Shown: in pieces, positions 7,880-17,017 of the stretch
How positions within the stretch are numbered: the stretch's first letter is position 1
How the letters are laid out: the number at the start of each line of letters is the position of its first letter
Origin: Vicinamibacteria bacterium
GTDB taxonomy: Bacteria; Acidobacteriota; Vicinamibacteria; Vicinamibacterales; UBA8438
DNA length: 39,833 nt
NCBI GenBank assembly: GCA_022820825.1
Contig: JAJEEU010000054.1
Coordinates: forward strand, 1 to 39,833
Direction: 5' to 3'
Translations under genes and position numbers: made by a program
Notes under the pieces: generated by a model
Told to the model about the DNA's origin: nothing
The model's database searches: none
What the model saw: the letters and a program-made list of their open reading frames with translations, nothing else

Positions 7880-9235
7880 TTACACGTCGGTCAGTTGCTC
7901 GATGCGGCCGGTGCTGTCGCCGAATTGCTCGACGGGCATGCCCAGCTTGTCGAGCACGGCCAGGTACAGGTTCGTGAGCGGCGTGTCGTCGCGGTAGCTC
8001 AGGTGCCGCCCGCCCTTGAGATTACCGGCCGCGCCGCCGGCCACCATCATCGGCAGATCCAGGTGGAAGTGCAGGTTGCCGTCGCTGATGCCGGTGCCGT
8101 AGAGCAGGATCGTATGGTCGAGGAGCGATCCGTCGCCGTCCGGCGTGCTCTGCATGCGGTCGAGGAAGTGGGCGAACATCTGCACGTGATACGTGTTGAT
8201 CTTCGCCAGTGCCTCGAGCTGCTTGGGATCGTTCTGGTGGTGCGACACGCCGTGGTGACCGCTGCGCACGCCGATCTCCGGATAGGACCGGCCGGTGACC
8301 TCCTTGCCGATCATGAACGTGCCGACGCGCGTCAGGTCGGTCTGGAACGCCAGCAGCCACAGGTCGTACATCAGCCTGGCGTGCTCTTCGAACGTATCCG
8401 GGATGCCGACCGGCTGCTCGAAGACCGGCATCTCCCGGTCGGCCTGCCGCTCGGCCGTCTGGATGCGCTGCTCGGCGTCGCGCACCGCTTCCAGGTACTG
8501 CTCCAGCTTGATGGCGTCGGATGCGCCCAGCGCGCGCCGCAACGCGCTCGCCTCGGCGCTGACGAAGTCGAGCACGCTGCGGTCCTCGCGCAGCCGCGCC
8601 AGACGCACCGCGGCTTCCGTGCTGTCAGCCGCGCCGAACAGGCGCTCGAACACCGCGCGCGGGTCGTTGACCATCGGCAGCGGCGTGGTCGGATTGAGCC
8701 AGGAGATGGTGTTGGCGTACGCGCAACTGTAGCCCTGGTCGCAGGCGCCCAGCACCTCGACCGAGTCGAGCGCCAGCTCCAGCGAGGAGAGCTGTGTGCG
8801 GCCGCGGAGCTGCTGCGCGATGAGCTGGTCCAGCGACTGGCCGGCGCGGATGTCGGGTCCTTCGGTCTTCTTGACGTGCACGCCCGTGAGCCATGTGGAG
8901 GCCGCGCGCGCGTGGTCGCCGACGCCTTCGCCCTCGCGCGGTATCGCCGGCTTGTCGGCCAGGCCGCTCAGGACGTTCAGGTGGTCGCGGAACGGCTCGA
9001 CCGGCTTGAGGATTCTGGAGAACTCGAAGCCCGCGCCCTCGCCCGCCGGCGTCCACTGGCGCATTTCCATCCCGTTCGGCACGTAGACCGCGCCGAAGCG
9101 CCGGACGGGGTTGGCGGCGGTGTTGCGGACGGCCGACAGCGCCGGTACCATCCCGTCGAGCAGCGGCAGGGCCAGCGTCGCGCCGAGGCCGCGCAGCACG
9201 GTCCGGCGGGGCAGGTGCTTCCTTGTGACGATCAT
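7880..9235 (-). CDS. DUF1552 (HXXSHH) secreted protein
   Basis: A 451-residue protein of the DUF1552 family, named for the HxxSHH motif, seen here as HHGVSHH around residues 325-331. The N-terminus has a Tat-like RRTVLRG followed by a hydrophobic LGATLALPLLDG segment, so export in folded form is likely. Further family features are VYVPNGMEMRQWTP, a LSGLADKP turn and a late LLYGTGISDGNLH segment. Members sit next to PSC-cytochrome proteins in Planctomycetes and Acidobacteria, and the fold resembles the sulfatase/alkaline-phosphatase-like DUF1501 group. No activity is established. The start codon overlaps the stop of the upstream DUF1592 gene by 4 bases (ATGA), so the two are translationally coupled. 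Confidence 0.92.
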   Translation of the reverse strand: MIVTRKHLPRRTVLRGLGATLALPLLDGMVPALSAVRNTAANPVRRFGAVYVPNGMEMRQWTPAGEGAGFEFSRILKPVEPFRDHLNVLSGLADKPAIPREGEGVGDHARAASTWLTGVHVKKTEGPDIRAGQSLDQLIAQQLRGRTQLSSLELALDSVEVLGACDQGYSCAYANTISWLNPTTPLPMVNDPRAVFERLFGAADSTEAAVRLARLREDRSVLDFVSAEASALRRALGASDAIKLEQYLEAVRDAEQRIQTAERQADREMPVFEQPVGIPDTFEEHARLMYDLWLLAFQTDLTRVGTFMIGKEVTGRSYPEIGVRSGHHGVSHHQNDPKQLEALAKINTYHVQMFAHFLDRMQSTPDGDGSLLDHTILLYGTGISDGNLHFHLDLPMMVAGGAAGNLKGGRHLSYRDDTPLTNLYLAVLDKLGMPVEQFGDSTGRIEQLTDV

Positions 9236-11610
9236 TGGCCTTCCTCGTCAGCGGCGCGGGGCATGCGCATCCGGAACGGGTCGCTCCGTATCACCCCGCG
9301 GATGATGGACGACCATCTGTAGTCCGACGCCTGCGCCCCGCGCACGATCCGCCGCACGGCGGGCTTGTCGTAATACTCTACCCCGCGCCCGATCGCGTAG
9401 GTCAACATTTTCGACGTCAGGTTGGCGACGTACTGGCCGGCCCAGGGTTCCTCGAGCAGCGCCGCACGGAACTCGGCAACCCCCGCGAACGCGGTCCCGT
9501 TGGGCAGGGTTCCGCTGCTCTCGATCGGGGCGCCCGCCTCGGCGTCGATCTCGCGCCACTGGCCGACCGCGTTGAAGTTCTCCAGGGCGAAGCCGAGCGG
9601 GTCCATCGGCGCGTGGCAGCTCGCGCAGACCGGGTTGGCGCGGTGCGCCTCGAGCCGTTCCCGCACGGTGGCCGGCCGGCCGTCCTCGCCGCTCTCCGGG
9701 AAACCGGGCACATCGGGCGGCGGCGGCGGCGGCGGCGCGCCGAGCAGGTTCTCGAGCAGCCACTTGCCGCGGACCACCGGGGAGGTCCGGTGCGGATAGG
9801 AAGTGACGGTCAGCAGGCTGCCGTGTCCCAGCAGCCCGGCGCGGCGGGCGTCGGCGTACCGCACGCGCCGGAAGTGGTTGCCGTACACGTTGGGCATGCC
9901 GTAGTGCCGCGCGAGCCGTTCGTTGACGAAGGTGTAGTCGGCGCGCAGCATCTCGAGCACGCTGCGGTCGTTGCGCAGTTGTTCCTCGAAGAACAGCTCG
10001 GTCTCGCGGCGCAGCGCCTCGCGCAGGTTGTCGTCGAAGTCGGGGAAGAGCTGCGCGTCGGGCGCCGCCGTCCGCAGGTTGCGGAGGTACAGCCACTGGC
10101 CGCCGAAATTCTCGATGAACGCGCGGGAGCGCGGGTCGTCGAGCATCCGCGTCACCTGCCGGTCGAGCTCGGCCGGGTCGTTCAGCCGCCCCTGCTCGGC
10201 CAGCGCGATCAGCTCCTCGTCGGGCAGGCTGCTCCAGAGGAAGAACGACAGCCGCGACGCCAGGTCGAGGTCGGCGACGCGGTGCGGCGCTGCCGGCTCG
10301 GCGCCGGGGGGAGCGTCCTCGACGCGGAACAGGAACTTGGGCGATACGAGCAGCGCCTCCAGCGCCCAGCGGATGCCTTCCTCGAAGCCGCCGCCCTCCC
10401 GGTAGCCGTCCTCGTAGGACGCGAGCAGCGGCTGGATGTCGCCGTCGGCCACCGGCCGCCGGTAGGCCTGCCGCGCGAGCGAGCGCAGGATCTCCTCGGC
10501 GCAGGGCCGCTCTTCCTCCGGCGCCCGCGGGTAGCAGCGGAAGATGCGCTGCCGGGTCGGCGTCTGCTCCGGGATGTCGCCCTCGAACGGTCCCACCACC
10601 TCGATCGCCGCCACCATCGGCATGTTGGGGTAGAGCCGGTAGGCGAAGGTGGTGACCGGCGGGCGGTCCGGGCGGCCGTCCACGGCCAGCGACTGCGCAA
10701 GGTCGCCCACGAACGACGCGCTCACGAGCCGCGTGCCGGCTTCCACGGGGAGGCGCACCTCGAACGGCCCGCGGTTGCGGCCGCCCACCTCGAACGTCTC
10801 GACCCGTTCGCGGTCCAGGCGGATCTCGAGCAGGTGCGTCCCGCGCCGGCCCGGCCCCATGCGGGCGCGCAGGATGTAGTCGGCGTCGAGCGGAAAGTGG
10901 TGCCGCGCCGCGTGGCCGCCCCGCGATCCGAACGGCAGGTCGTCGCTGACGCGGCCGTCCTGCAGCATGAGCGGCGAGGTCTTGTACAGGGCCGTGGCGG
11001 GCGGCAGCGTCGGATCGCCGAGCGCCCAGCGGCTGATCCTGGCGGCGGCCAGGATGTAGCGCTCCAGCAGCACCGGCGACACCGACAGCACGTCGCCGAT
11101 GTTGTCGAAGCCGTAACCGGACTCGTCGGCCGGCAGCAGCGCGCGGCCGTCCACCTCGAGCGCGAGCAGGTCGCGGACGGCGTTGACGTACTCGGACCGG
11201 TTCAGGCGTTGCACCGCCGGCCGCCCCGGATTCGGGCGCGCGTTCCAGGCAGCGTCGAGCGCATTCTCCAGGTGGTCGGCCAGGGCGTCGTACTCTGCCG
11301 CGGCGGGCCGCGGGCGCCCGGCGGGCGGCATGGTGCGGGTGCGCAGCTTCTGCGCCACCTTCTCCCAGATATCCGCACGGCCGCCGACGTTGCCGATGTC
11401 GACGGTATCGAGCGCCAGCCCGCCGGTCAGGAGGCGCTCGTTGTGGCAGCCGACGCAGTAGCGCTGGAGGAGCGCCCCGTGCGCTTCCGCGCCGGCGCCG
11501 GACGGCTGGCCGGCCGCGGCAGCCGCGGCGAGCAGCAAGGCCGCGCATGCCGCCAGCGAGAACCCGGGTCGTCTCGTCATCGGCGCATGGCCAGCACTAG
11601 CGGGGTTCAT
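9232..11610 (-). CDS. PSC-type cytochrome c protein (DUF1587/1595/1592/1588/1585)
   Basis: A 792-residue exported multidomain protein. After a signal peptide comes a PSC-type cytochrome with CVGCH at about residues 52-56, then DUF1587 (NRSEYVNAVRDLL, about 135-150), a carbohydrate-binding-like middle, DUF1595 (RQAYRRPV), DUF1592 (LSFFLWSSLPDEEL), DUF1588 with the Pro-rich LLGAPPPPPPPDVPGF and a second heme-binding CASCH near 661-665, and DUF1585 at the C-terminus. Two covalent hemes fit a periplasmic electron-transfer or oxidoreductase role, but no member's reaction is established to my knowledge. The ATG at 11610 overlaps the ankyrin gene by 14 bases; an in-frame ATG at 11580 gives an equally good signal peptide without overlap. 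Operon order is ankyrin, this gene, DUF1552. Confidence 0.93.
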   Translation of the reverse strand: MNPASAGHAPMTRRPGFSLAACAALLLAAAAAAGQPSGAGAEAHGALLQRYCVGCHNERLLTGGLALDTVDIGNVGGRADIWEKVAQKLRTRTMPPAGRPRPAAAEYDALADHLENALDAAWNARPNPGRPAVQRLNRSEYVNAVRDLLALEVDGRALLPADESGYGFDNIGDVLSVSPVLLERYILAAARISRWALGDPTLPPATALYKTSPLMLQDGRVSDDLPFGSRGGHAARHHFPLDADYILRARMGPGRRGTHLLEIRLDRERVETFEVGGRNRGPFEVRLPVEAGTRLVSASFVGDLAQSLAVDGRPDRPPVTTFAYRLYPNMPMVAAIEVVGPFEGDIPEQTPTRQRIFRCYPRAPEEERPCAEEILRSLARQAYRRPVADGDIQPLLASYEDGYREGGGFEEGIRWALEALLVSPKFLFRVEDAPPGAEPAAPHRVADLDLASRLSFFLWSSLPDEELIALAEQGRLNDPAELDRQVTRMLDDPRSRAFIENFGGQWLYLRNLRTAAPDAQLFPDFDDNLREALRRETELFFEEQLRNDRSVLEMLRADYTFVNERLARHYGMPNVYGNHFRRVRYADARRAGLLGHGSLLTVTSYPHRTSPVVRGKWLLENLLGAPPPPPPPDVPGFPESGEDGRPATVRERLEAHRANPVCASCHAPMDPLGFALENFNAVGQWREIDAEAGAPIESSGTLPNGTAFAGVAEFRAALLEEPWAGQYVANLTSKMLTYAIGRGVEYYDKPAVRRIVRGAQASDYRWSSIIRGVIRSDPFRMRMPRAADEEGQ

Positions 11611-13363
11611 CCTGCGCCGCGGGCTCGCCGCCCTCCCGCTCGTCGGCGTGGTAGCCGAGCAGGCCGAAGGTCACGCGCTGGCCGGCGTCCGGGTCTGCGC
11701 CGAGCTCCAGCAGCAGGTCCGCGATGTGCGGATGCTCGACGTACGTCGTGCAGCAGATCATGTGGCCCCGGGCGAGCCGCAGCGGCGTCTGCTCTTCCCA
11801 GTCTGTCGCGTTCAGCTCGGCGCCGTTCTCGACGAGGAACCGGATCAGCTCGTCCGCGGCGTGGTAGACGGCGGCGTGCAGCGGCGTCGCGCCCCATTCG
11901 TTGGCCGCGTTGATGTCCAGACCCAGCTCCAGCGCGTAGCGGGCGGCCTCGACGGCCTTGTGCTGGTCCCAGTCGTAGTAGGTGATGTCGGTGGCGGCGC
12001 GCTTCCCCAGACCGGCGGCCAGCAGCAGCGCCGTAGTGCCGTCGTCGGTCGTGGCGAACGGATCGGCGCCCGCCTCCGCCAGAATGCGCATCGCCTCGAC
12101 GTCGGCCGTCTTGGCCGCCACCATGAAGGGCGTGGAGCCGATCTGCGTCAGCCGCCCCGCGCCGGGCGCCGTGAACACGCCCACCTCGAACGCTTCCGTG
12201 AAACGCTTCGGGCGCTCCATGCGGGCGTCCGGGTCGGCGCCGGCCGCCAGCAGGGCGCGCAGCGCGGCATGCTGGCGCGTGGCGGCCGCCAGGTGCAGCG
12301 CCGTGTAGCCGGCGAAGTCGCCGTCGTCCGGGAGCGGCTCGATCGCCAGCGGATCCTGGCCGTCCGCGAGGTGCGCGAACGAATCGAGAACGTGGTCGCG
12401 CCGGTCGTAGTTGGGGTCGGCCCCGCGCTCGATCAGCAGCAGCGCGACGTCCTCGTGCCGCTTGTTCAGCGCCAGCATCACGGCGGAGACGCCGTCGGGC
12501 GATGCGTCGTCGGGATCCGCGCCGTTGTCGAGCAGCACCCGGACGGTCGCCGGGTCGCCCGCGAGCACGCCGTACAGCAGCGGCGTGAAGCCGCCGGCGG
12601 TACGCGCGGGATCACCGTCGTTGTCCCGGGGAAATTCCGCCGGATTGGCCGCCTCGCCGTCGCGCAACAGGACCACGCCCCGCCGCGGGCGCCGCCGGCG
12701 CGGCACGTACGGCGTCGACTCCGTGCGCGCGTCGATCAGCGCCGCCCCTTCGTCGATCAACGCCCGGGCCACGCCGGCATGCGCTTCGGCCGCCGCCCAC
12801 ATCAGGGCCGTATGGCCGCTGGCCGTGGCGGCGTTCACGTTGGCCCCGGCCGCCGCCAGCCGCCGCACGACGCCGGTGCTGCCGGCCCGCGCCGCGAGCA
12901 TGATGGCGGTGTCGCCGCTCGGACGCGCAACGTCGGGATCGGCGCCGGCGTCGAGCAGCAGCTCGACCATCGGCAGGCTGCCGTTGTCGGCGGCGAGCAT
13001 CAGCGGCGTGACGCCCAGATCGTTCGGCGCGTCGACGTCCGCGCCGGCCGCGATCAGGCCGGCCGCCAGGTCGCGCTCGTCCCAGTGCGCCGCCCAGGCG
13101 ACCGCGGTGGCGCCGTCGCCCTGGGGCGCGTTGACATCTATGCCGCCGCCGGCCAGCAACTCGCGGGCGGTCTCGAAGTCACGCTGCTGGACGGCGTCGG
13201 CCAGTCTGCGGTCCGGAGCGGCGGAAGTTGGCGCCGACTGCGCCGCGGCGGGGGCCGTCCAGGGCGCCGCGACGGACAGAACGCCGGCCAGCGCGGCCGC
13301 GGCCGCGATTCCGATACCCGAGCAGGATCTCGTCACGAGCGTATCGAGCACGGCGGACCTCAC
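11597..13363 (-). CDS. Secreted ankyrin-repeat protein
   Basis: A 588-residue protein with a hydrophobic, Ala-rich export signal (residues about 15-42) followed by roughly ten ankyrin repeats. Clear units include TPLMLAADNGSLPMVELLLD, TALMWAAAEAHAGVARAL, TPLLYGVLAGDPATVRVLLD, TALHLAAATRQHAALRALLA and TPLHAAVYHAADELIRFLVE, each ending in GA(D/N)(P/V)(D/N). Irregular inserts lie around residues 190-225 (very Arg-rich) and 380-410. Ankyrin stacks bind proteins. As the first gene before the PSC-cytochrome and DUF1552 genes it may be a periplasmic scaffold or chaperone for them; that role is inference. The C-terminal tail is acidic and Gly/Glu-rich and overlaps the next gene's start. Confidence 0.92.
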   Translation of the reverse strand: MRSAVLDTLVTRSCSGIGIAAAAALAGVLSVAAPWTAPAAAQSAPTSAAPDRRLADAVQQRDFETARELLAGGGIDVNAPQGDGATAVAWAAHWDERDLAAGLIAAGADVDAPNDLGVTPLMLAADNGSLPMVELLLDAGADPDVARPSGDTAIMLAARAGSTGVVRRLAAAGANVNAATASGHTALMWAAAEAHAGVARALIDEGAALIDARTESTPYVPRRRRPRRGVVLLRDGEAANPAEFPRDNDGDPARTAGGFTPLLYGVLAGDPATVRVLLDNGADPDDASPDGVSAVMLALNKRHEDVALLLIERGADPNYDRRDHVLDSFAHLADGQDPLAIEPLPDDGDFAGYTALHLAAATRQHAALRALLAAGADPDARMERPKRFTEAFEVGVFTAPGAGRLTQIGSTPFMVAAKTADVEAMRILAEAGADPFATTDDGTTALLLAAGLGKRAATDITYYDWDQHKAVEAARYALELGLDINAANEWGATPLHAAVYHAADELIRFLVENGAELNATDWEEQTPLRLARGHMICCTTYVEHPHIADLLLELGADPDAGQRVTFGLLGYHADEREGGEPAAQDEPR

Positions 13364-13441
13364 GAATGGCCGTGCGTCAATTGCTGCCCCGCCGCGGGTC
13401 GCCGACCCCCGGCGAGCACGTGCGCAATGCGGCGCCGGCGT

Positions 13442-13879
13442 CTACTGCAGCGGCGAGTAGTCGGTCGCGTTCAGGAACAGCGAATCGACGTTGGCGACGA
13501 TGCGGCCGTCCTTGTTGTACTCGTCCCACACCCTGCGCCATTCGGGGTCGGTGCGGAAGTCCTCGAACTTCTGCGCCCGCTCTTCCAGGGTGTCGAACTT
13601 CAGCATGTAGATGACGGTAGTCTCGGAATGCGGCGGGTCGGAGGGCACCCAGTAGCCGACGTTGGTGACGCCCTGGCGCTCGAACCCCTCGGCGGCATGG
13701 CGCAACTCGTCGATCACCTCCTGCACCTTGCCGGGGGCCGCGGTATAGGTGCGCAGCTCGTATATCCCGTCGGACGCGGCGCGCGCCTCGGCCGGATCGT
13801 CGAGCACCACGCCGATTCCCAGACCGGCCGCGAACACCGCTCCGAGCAACAGAATGCCGAATCGCTTGCTGACCTGCAT
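13442..13879 (-). CDS. NIPSNAP-family exported protein
   Basis: A 145-residue protein if translation starts at the ATG at 13879, which AGGAGG precedes by 4 bases; an ATG at 13909 would add ten residues. An N-terminal hydrophobic segment (FGILLLGAVFAAGLGIGVVL) acts as a signal peptide or anchor. The rest is one NIPSNAP/ferredoxin-like alpha-beta domain: IYELRTYTAAPGKVQEV, GFERQGVTNVGYWVP, TVIYMLKFDTLEERAQKFEDF and a terminal SLFLNATDYSPLQ. NIPSNAP proteins lack a defined enzymatic reaction; some dimeric relatives bind small ligands. It is divergent from the CocE-like gene, so the roughly 155-bp gap probably holds two promoters. Confidence 0.85.
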   Translation of the reverse strand: MQVSKRFGILLLGAVFAAGLGIGVVLDDPAEARAASDGIYELRTYTAAPGKVQEVIDELRHAAEGFERQGVTNVGYWVPSDPPHSETTVIYMLKFDTLEERAQKFEDFRTDPEWRRVWDEYNKDGRIVANVDSLFLNATDYSPLQ

Positions 13880-14034
13880 CGGGCCTCCTCGACCGTCCAC
13901 CCGGCGCACCGATCATGCCGGCCGCGGCGGGAATACCGGTCCGTCTCGTGTGGGCCGGAATGTTACCACAGGGGCGCTGCCGCTCCGTGCTATCGTTCGA
14001 TGTGCCGGATGGCGCCCCGACCTGCGCATTGCCC

Positions 14035-15891
14035 ATGTTCATCGCCCGTGCCGCACTGTTGATTCCGGCGCTGTTTCTGGTCCTGCCGGGGGCCGTGGCC
14101 GCGCAATCGGATCCGGACGATGTCACCTGCCACGTCGAGCAGGTGCCCATGCGGGACGGCGTGCTGCTGGCCACGGAGGTGTACCTGCCGCGCCGGTCCG
14201 GCAACTACCCGGTGGCGCTGACGCGCAGTCCGTACACCCGCGGCAGCCTGGCGGCCGGCAGCAACTGCGACAACGAGCGGCTGCTGGCGCTGGCGCGCCG
14301 CGGATACGTCGGCCTCAACCAGGACGCCCGCGGGCGGTACCGCTCGGGCGGCGCGTTCGATCCGTTCCAGCAGGAAGGCAACGACGGCTACGACACGGTC
14401 GAATGGGCGGCTGAGCAGCCGTGGTCCGACGGCCGCGTGGGCATCTTCGGCGCCTCGTACGTCGGCGCCACCACGCTGCAGGCGGCCGCACGGGCGCCGC
14501 CGAGCCTCGTGACCGCCGTGGCGGAGATCACGGCCTCCGATTACCGCGACAACTGGACGTACGTTAACGGCGCCTTCGACCTGCACCTGAACCTGGGCTG
14601 GACGCTGGCCTTCTTCCTGGCCGACAGCTACCGCCGTGACATGGAAGGCTCGGGGCTCTCGCTGGAGGAGATGGATCGCCGCGTGGCCGCGCGGATGGAG
14701 GCCGGCCGCCGCGATCTGCTCTCCGAGTGGATCTGGATTCTGCCCCTGAACAGCATGCCGGCGTTCCGGGAATTCGCGCCGTATTACTACGACTGGCTGG
14801 CGCACCCGGACTACGACGACTACTGGCGCAGGGTGGACGTGGAGCAGCGCTACGGCGACATCGACGTGCCGGTGCTGCATACGGGCGGGTGGTACGACGT
14901 GTTCGCGGTGGGCACGGTGCGCAACTTCGCCGGCATGCGCGCCGGGGGCGGTTCGCCGGCGGCGCGCAACGGCACGAAGCTGGTCATGACCTGCTGCGGG
15001 CACACCCGGGACCAGGGCCTGATCACCTGGGGGCCGGAGGCGCAGACGTTCGACGCGACGCTCGTGGACCGCTGGCTGGACCACTACCTCAGGGGCAGCG
15101 ACAACGGCATCGACACCGAGCCCGATGTGCAGCTCTTCGTGATGGTGCCGCCCGATACGGGTACGGAGGGCGGCGGCTTCTACCTGGCCGCCGACGATTT
15201 TCCCTTGCCGCAGGCGCGCCCGGTCCGCTTCCACCTGTCGAGCGGCGGCAGCGCCAACACGCGGCACGGCGACGGCGCCCTCGGCCGCGAAGCGCCGTCC
15301 GGGCCGCCGGACCGCTTCGTCTACGACCCGGCGGACCCCGTGCCGACGCTGGGCGGCAACCTGTGCTGCGGTGACTTCCTGATGCGCGGCGCGCTCGACC
15401 AGTCCGAGCTGGAGCTGCGGGACGACGTGCTGGTCTACACGAGCGCACCGCTTGCCGAGGATCTCGCCGTCATCGGTCCGGTGACGGTCAGGCTATGGGC
15501 CGCATCCACGGCGCGCGACACCGACTTCACGGCGAAGCTGGTCGACGTCCACCTGGACGGCATCGCGCACAACGTGCTCGACCGCATCGTCCGTGCGCGC
15601 TACCGGAACGGCCTCAGGAGCGCACCTTCGCTCATCACGCCCGGCGAGATCTACGAGTACACGATCCCGCTGGGCGACACCGCCACCGTGTTCCGGCGCG
15701 GGCACCGCATCCGGCTGGAGGTCAGCTCGTCGAACTTTCCGCAATACGACCGCAACCTGAACACCGGCCATCCGCTCGGGCAGGACGCGGAGATGGTCAC
15801 CGCCACACAGACGATTTTTCACGACGCCGAGCATCCCTCGCACGTGGAGCTGACGGTCGCGCCGGACGTGCGGATTCCGGCGGGGCGATAA
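14035..15891 (+). CDS. CocE/NonD (X-Pro dipeptidyl-peptidase-like) serine hydrolase
   Basis: About 618 residues from the ATG at 14035, which gives a clean signal peptide (cleavage after VAA or AAQ, near residue 23). Family S15 alpha/beta-hydrolases cleave esters, amides or acyl-proline peptides. Visible features: MRDGVLLATEVYLPR, the GRYRSGG oxyanion region, nucleophile Ser in GIFGASYVG (about residues 139-144), the catalytic Asp in GGWYDV (about 288), His in CCGHTR (about 323), then the C-terminal jelly-roll with GGNLCCGDF and IGPVTVRLWAAST. The usual GPW before the catalytic His is replaced by TCC. Periplasmic or secreted. Substrate unknown; it stands alone between a divergent NIPSNAP gene and the HupE operon. 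Confidence 0.9.
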   Translation: MFIARAALLIPALFLVLPGAVAAQSDPDDVTCHVEQVPMRDGVLLATEVYLPRRSGNYPVALTRSPYTRGSLAAGSNCDNERLLALARRGYVGLNQDARGRYRSGGAFDPFQQEGNDGYDTVEWAAEQPWSDGRVGIFGASYVGATTLQAAARAPPSLVTAVAEITASDYRDNWTYVNGAFDLHLNLGWTLAFFLADSYRRDMEGSGLSLEEMDRRVAARMEAGRRDLLSEWIWILPLNSMPAFREFAPYYYDWLAHPDYDDYWRRVDVEQRYGDIDVPVLHTGGWYDVFAVGTVRNFAGMRAGGGSPAARNGTKLVMTCCGHTRDQGLITWGPEAQTFDATLVDRWLDHYLRGSDNGIDTEPDVQLFVMVPPDTGTEGGGFYLAADDFPLPQARPVRFHLSSGGSANTRHGDGALGREAPSGPPDRFVYDPADPVPTLGGNLCCGDFLMRGALDQSELELRDDVLVYTSAPLAEDLAVIGPVTVRLWAASTARDTDFTAKLVDVHLDGIAHNVLDRIVRARYRNGLRSAPSLITPGEIYEYTIPLGDTATVFRRGHRIRLEVSSSNFPQYDRNLNTGHPLGQDAEMVTATQTIFHDAEHPSHVELTVAPDVRIPAGR

Positions 15892-15911
15892 CGCATCGCC
15901 ACGCCGGCGGG

Positions 15912-15917
15912 TAAGAT
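15912..15917 (+). promoter_or_regulatory. -10-like box (TAAGAT) for a probably leaderless transcript
   Basis: TAAGAT ends 8 nt before the GTG start at 15926, and no Shine-Dalgarno sequence separates them. If this is a -10 element, transcription starts at or next to the start codon. A similar arrangement precedes the receptor gene at 27095. No convincing -35 is visible. Confidence 0.35.
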
Positions 15918-15925
15918 ATCCGGGC

Positions 15926-17017
15926 GTGTCTGGTCCAACTGGAATTCGAGTCGCGGTGCTGCTGGCCGCGGTGTGGCTCGTGTCCGGCAAGCCGGCGGCC
16001 GCGCACCCGATCCCGTTCAGCTACCTCGACCTGCGCATCGCGGATGACAGGATCGAGGCGTCGCTGGTCGCCCACATGATCGACCTGGCCCACGAGCTGG
16101 GCATCGAGCAGCCCGAGCGGCTGCTGATTCCGGACGTGGCCCGCCGCGAGGCGGACGCCATCAGCGACATTCTCGGCCCGCGCCTGCAGGTCGCCATCGG
16201 CGATCGGCTGCTGACGCCCGTCTGGTCCGAGCCCGAGGTGCTGCGCGATCGCCAGTCGCTGCGGCTGCGGTTCCGCTACGCGCTGGACGGCGTCCCGGGC
16301 CGCCTGGACGTGACGGCCGAGCTGTTTCCCTACGACACGAACCACCAGACGTTCCTCAACGTGTACGAGGACGGCTCGCTCCGCACGCAGGCCATCCTCG
16401 ACATAGGGCAGCCGCGCACGGAGTACTTCAGCGGCACCTGGCAGGGGACCGGCGCCGTCATCGGCAAGTTCGTGCCGCAGGGCGTGCACCACATCCTAAT
16501 CGGCCCGGACCACATCCTGTTCCTCGTCGGCCTGCTGCTGCTCGGCGGCACGATCCGGCAGCTCCTGATCGTCGTCACGGCGTTCACGCTGGCGCACAGC
16601 ATCACGCTGTCCGTGGCCGTGCTCAACCTGTTCAACCCGCCGGGGCACCTGATCGAGCCGGCCATCGCGCTGAGCATCGTGTGCGTGGGCGCCGACAACC
16701 TGCTGGTGGGCGACGGTCGCGACATGCGCGCCTGGATAGCGCTGGGATTCGGGCTGATCCACGGCTTCGGCTTCGCCTCCGTGCTGCAGGCGATGCAGTT
16801 GCCGCCGCGCGACATAGCCTGGTCGCTGGTATCGTTCAACGTGGGGGTGGAGCTGGGCCAGCTCGCCATCGTGGTGGTCGCCGCGTGGCTGCTGGCGGCG
16901 TTGCGGAACTGGAGCGCGGCGGCCGGCCGGCGGCTGGTCGTGGGCGGGTCCGTGTTCGTGATCCTGGCCGGCGCGTTCTGGTTCGTGGAGCGGGTGTTCT
17001 TTCCAGGAGGATTCTGA
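15926..17017 (+). CDS. HupE/UreJ-like membrane protein
   Basis: A 363-residue protein starting at GTG. A signal peptide ends at AAAHP, so the mature chain begins with a His. Residues about 25-165 form a periplasmic beta domain. About 185-360 hold six to seven membrane helices with the HupE/UreJ_2 signatures GVHHILIGPDHILFLVGLLL, TLAHSITLS and FGLIHGFGFA. The conserved His and Asp residues in these helices suggest transition-metal transport or binding, as proposed for HupE/UreJ nickel and cobalt proteins. Hydrogenase and urease genes are absent, so the metal and purpose are open. Its TGA shares a base with the next ATG (TGATG), coupling it to the MBL-fold gene, a zinc or iron enzyme; supplying that metal is a speculative link. 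Confidence 0.85.
   Translation: MSGPTGIRVAVLLAAVWLVSGKPAAAHPIPFSYLDLRIADDRIEASLVAHMIDLAHELGIEQPERLLIPDVARREADAISDILGPRLQVAIGDRLLTPVWSEPEVLRDRQSLRLRFRYALDGVPGRLDVTAELFPYDTNHQTFLNVYEDGSLRTQAILDIGQPRTEYFSGTWQGTGAVIGKFVPQGVHHILIGPDHILFLVGLLLLGGTIRQLLIVVTAFTLAHSITLSVAVLNLFNPPGHLIEPAIALSIVCVGADNLLVGDGRDMRAWIALGFGLIHGFGFASVLQAMQLPPRDIAWSLVSFNVGVELGQLAIVVVAAWLLAALRNWSAAAGRRLVVGGSVFVILAGAFWFVERVFFPGGF

Noticed and set aside
9235..11913. Plus-strand open frame of about 890 codons
   Set aside because: It is antisense to the PSC-cytochrome and ankyrin genes, has an Arg/His/Val-rich shadow composition and no motifs. High GC lengthens such frames.
11648..14062. Plus-strand open frame of about 800 codons
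   Set aside because: Antisense to the ankyrin and NIPSNAP genes; both of those have clear domains and signal peptides.
15926..17017. Hydrogenase or urease accessory locus suggested by the HupE-like gene
   Set aside because: No hydrogenase, urease or nickel-chaperone genes accompany it; the coupled neighbour is an MBL-fold protein.
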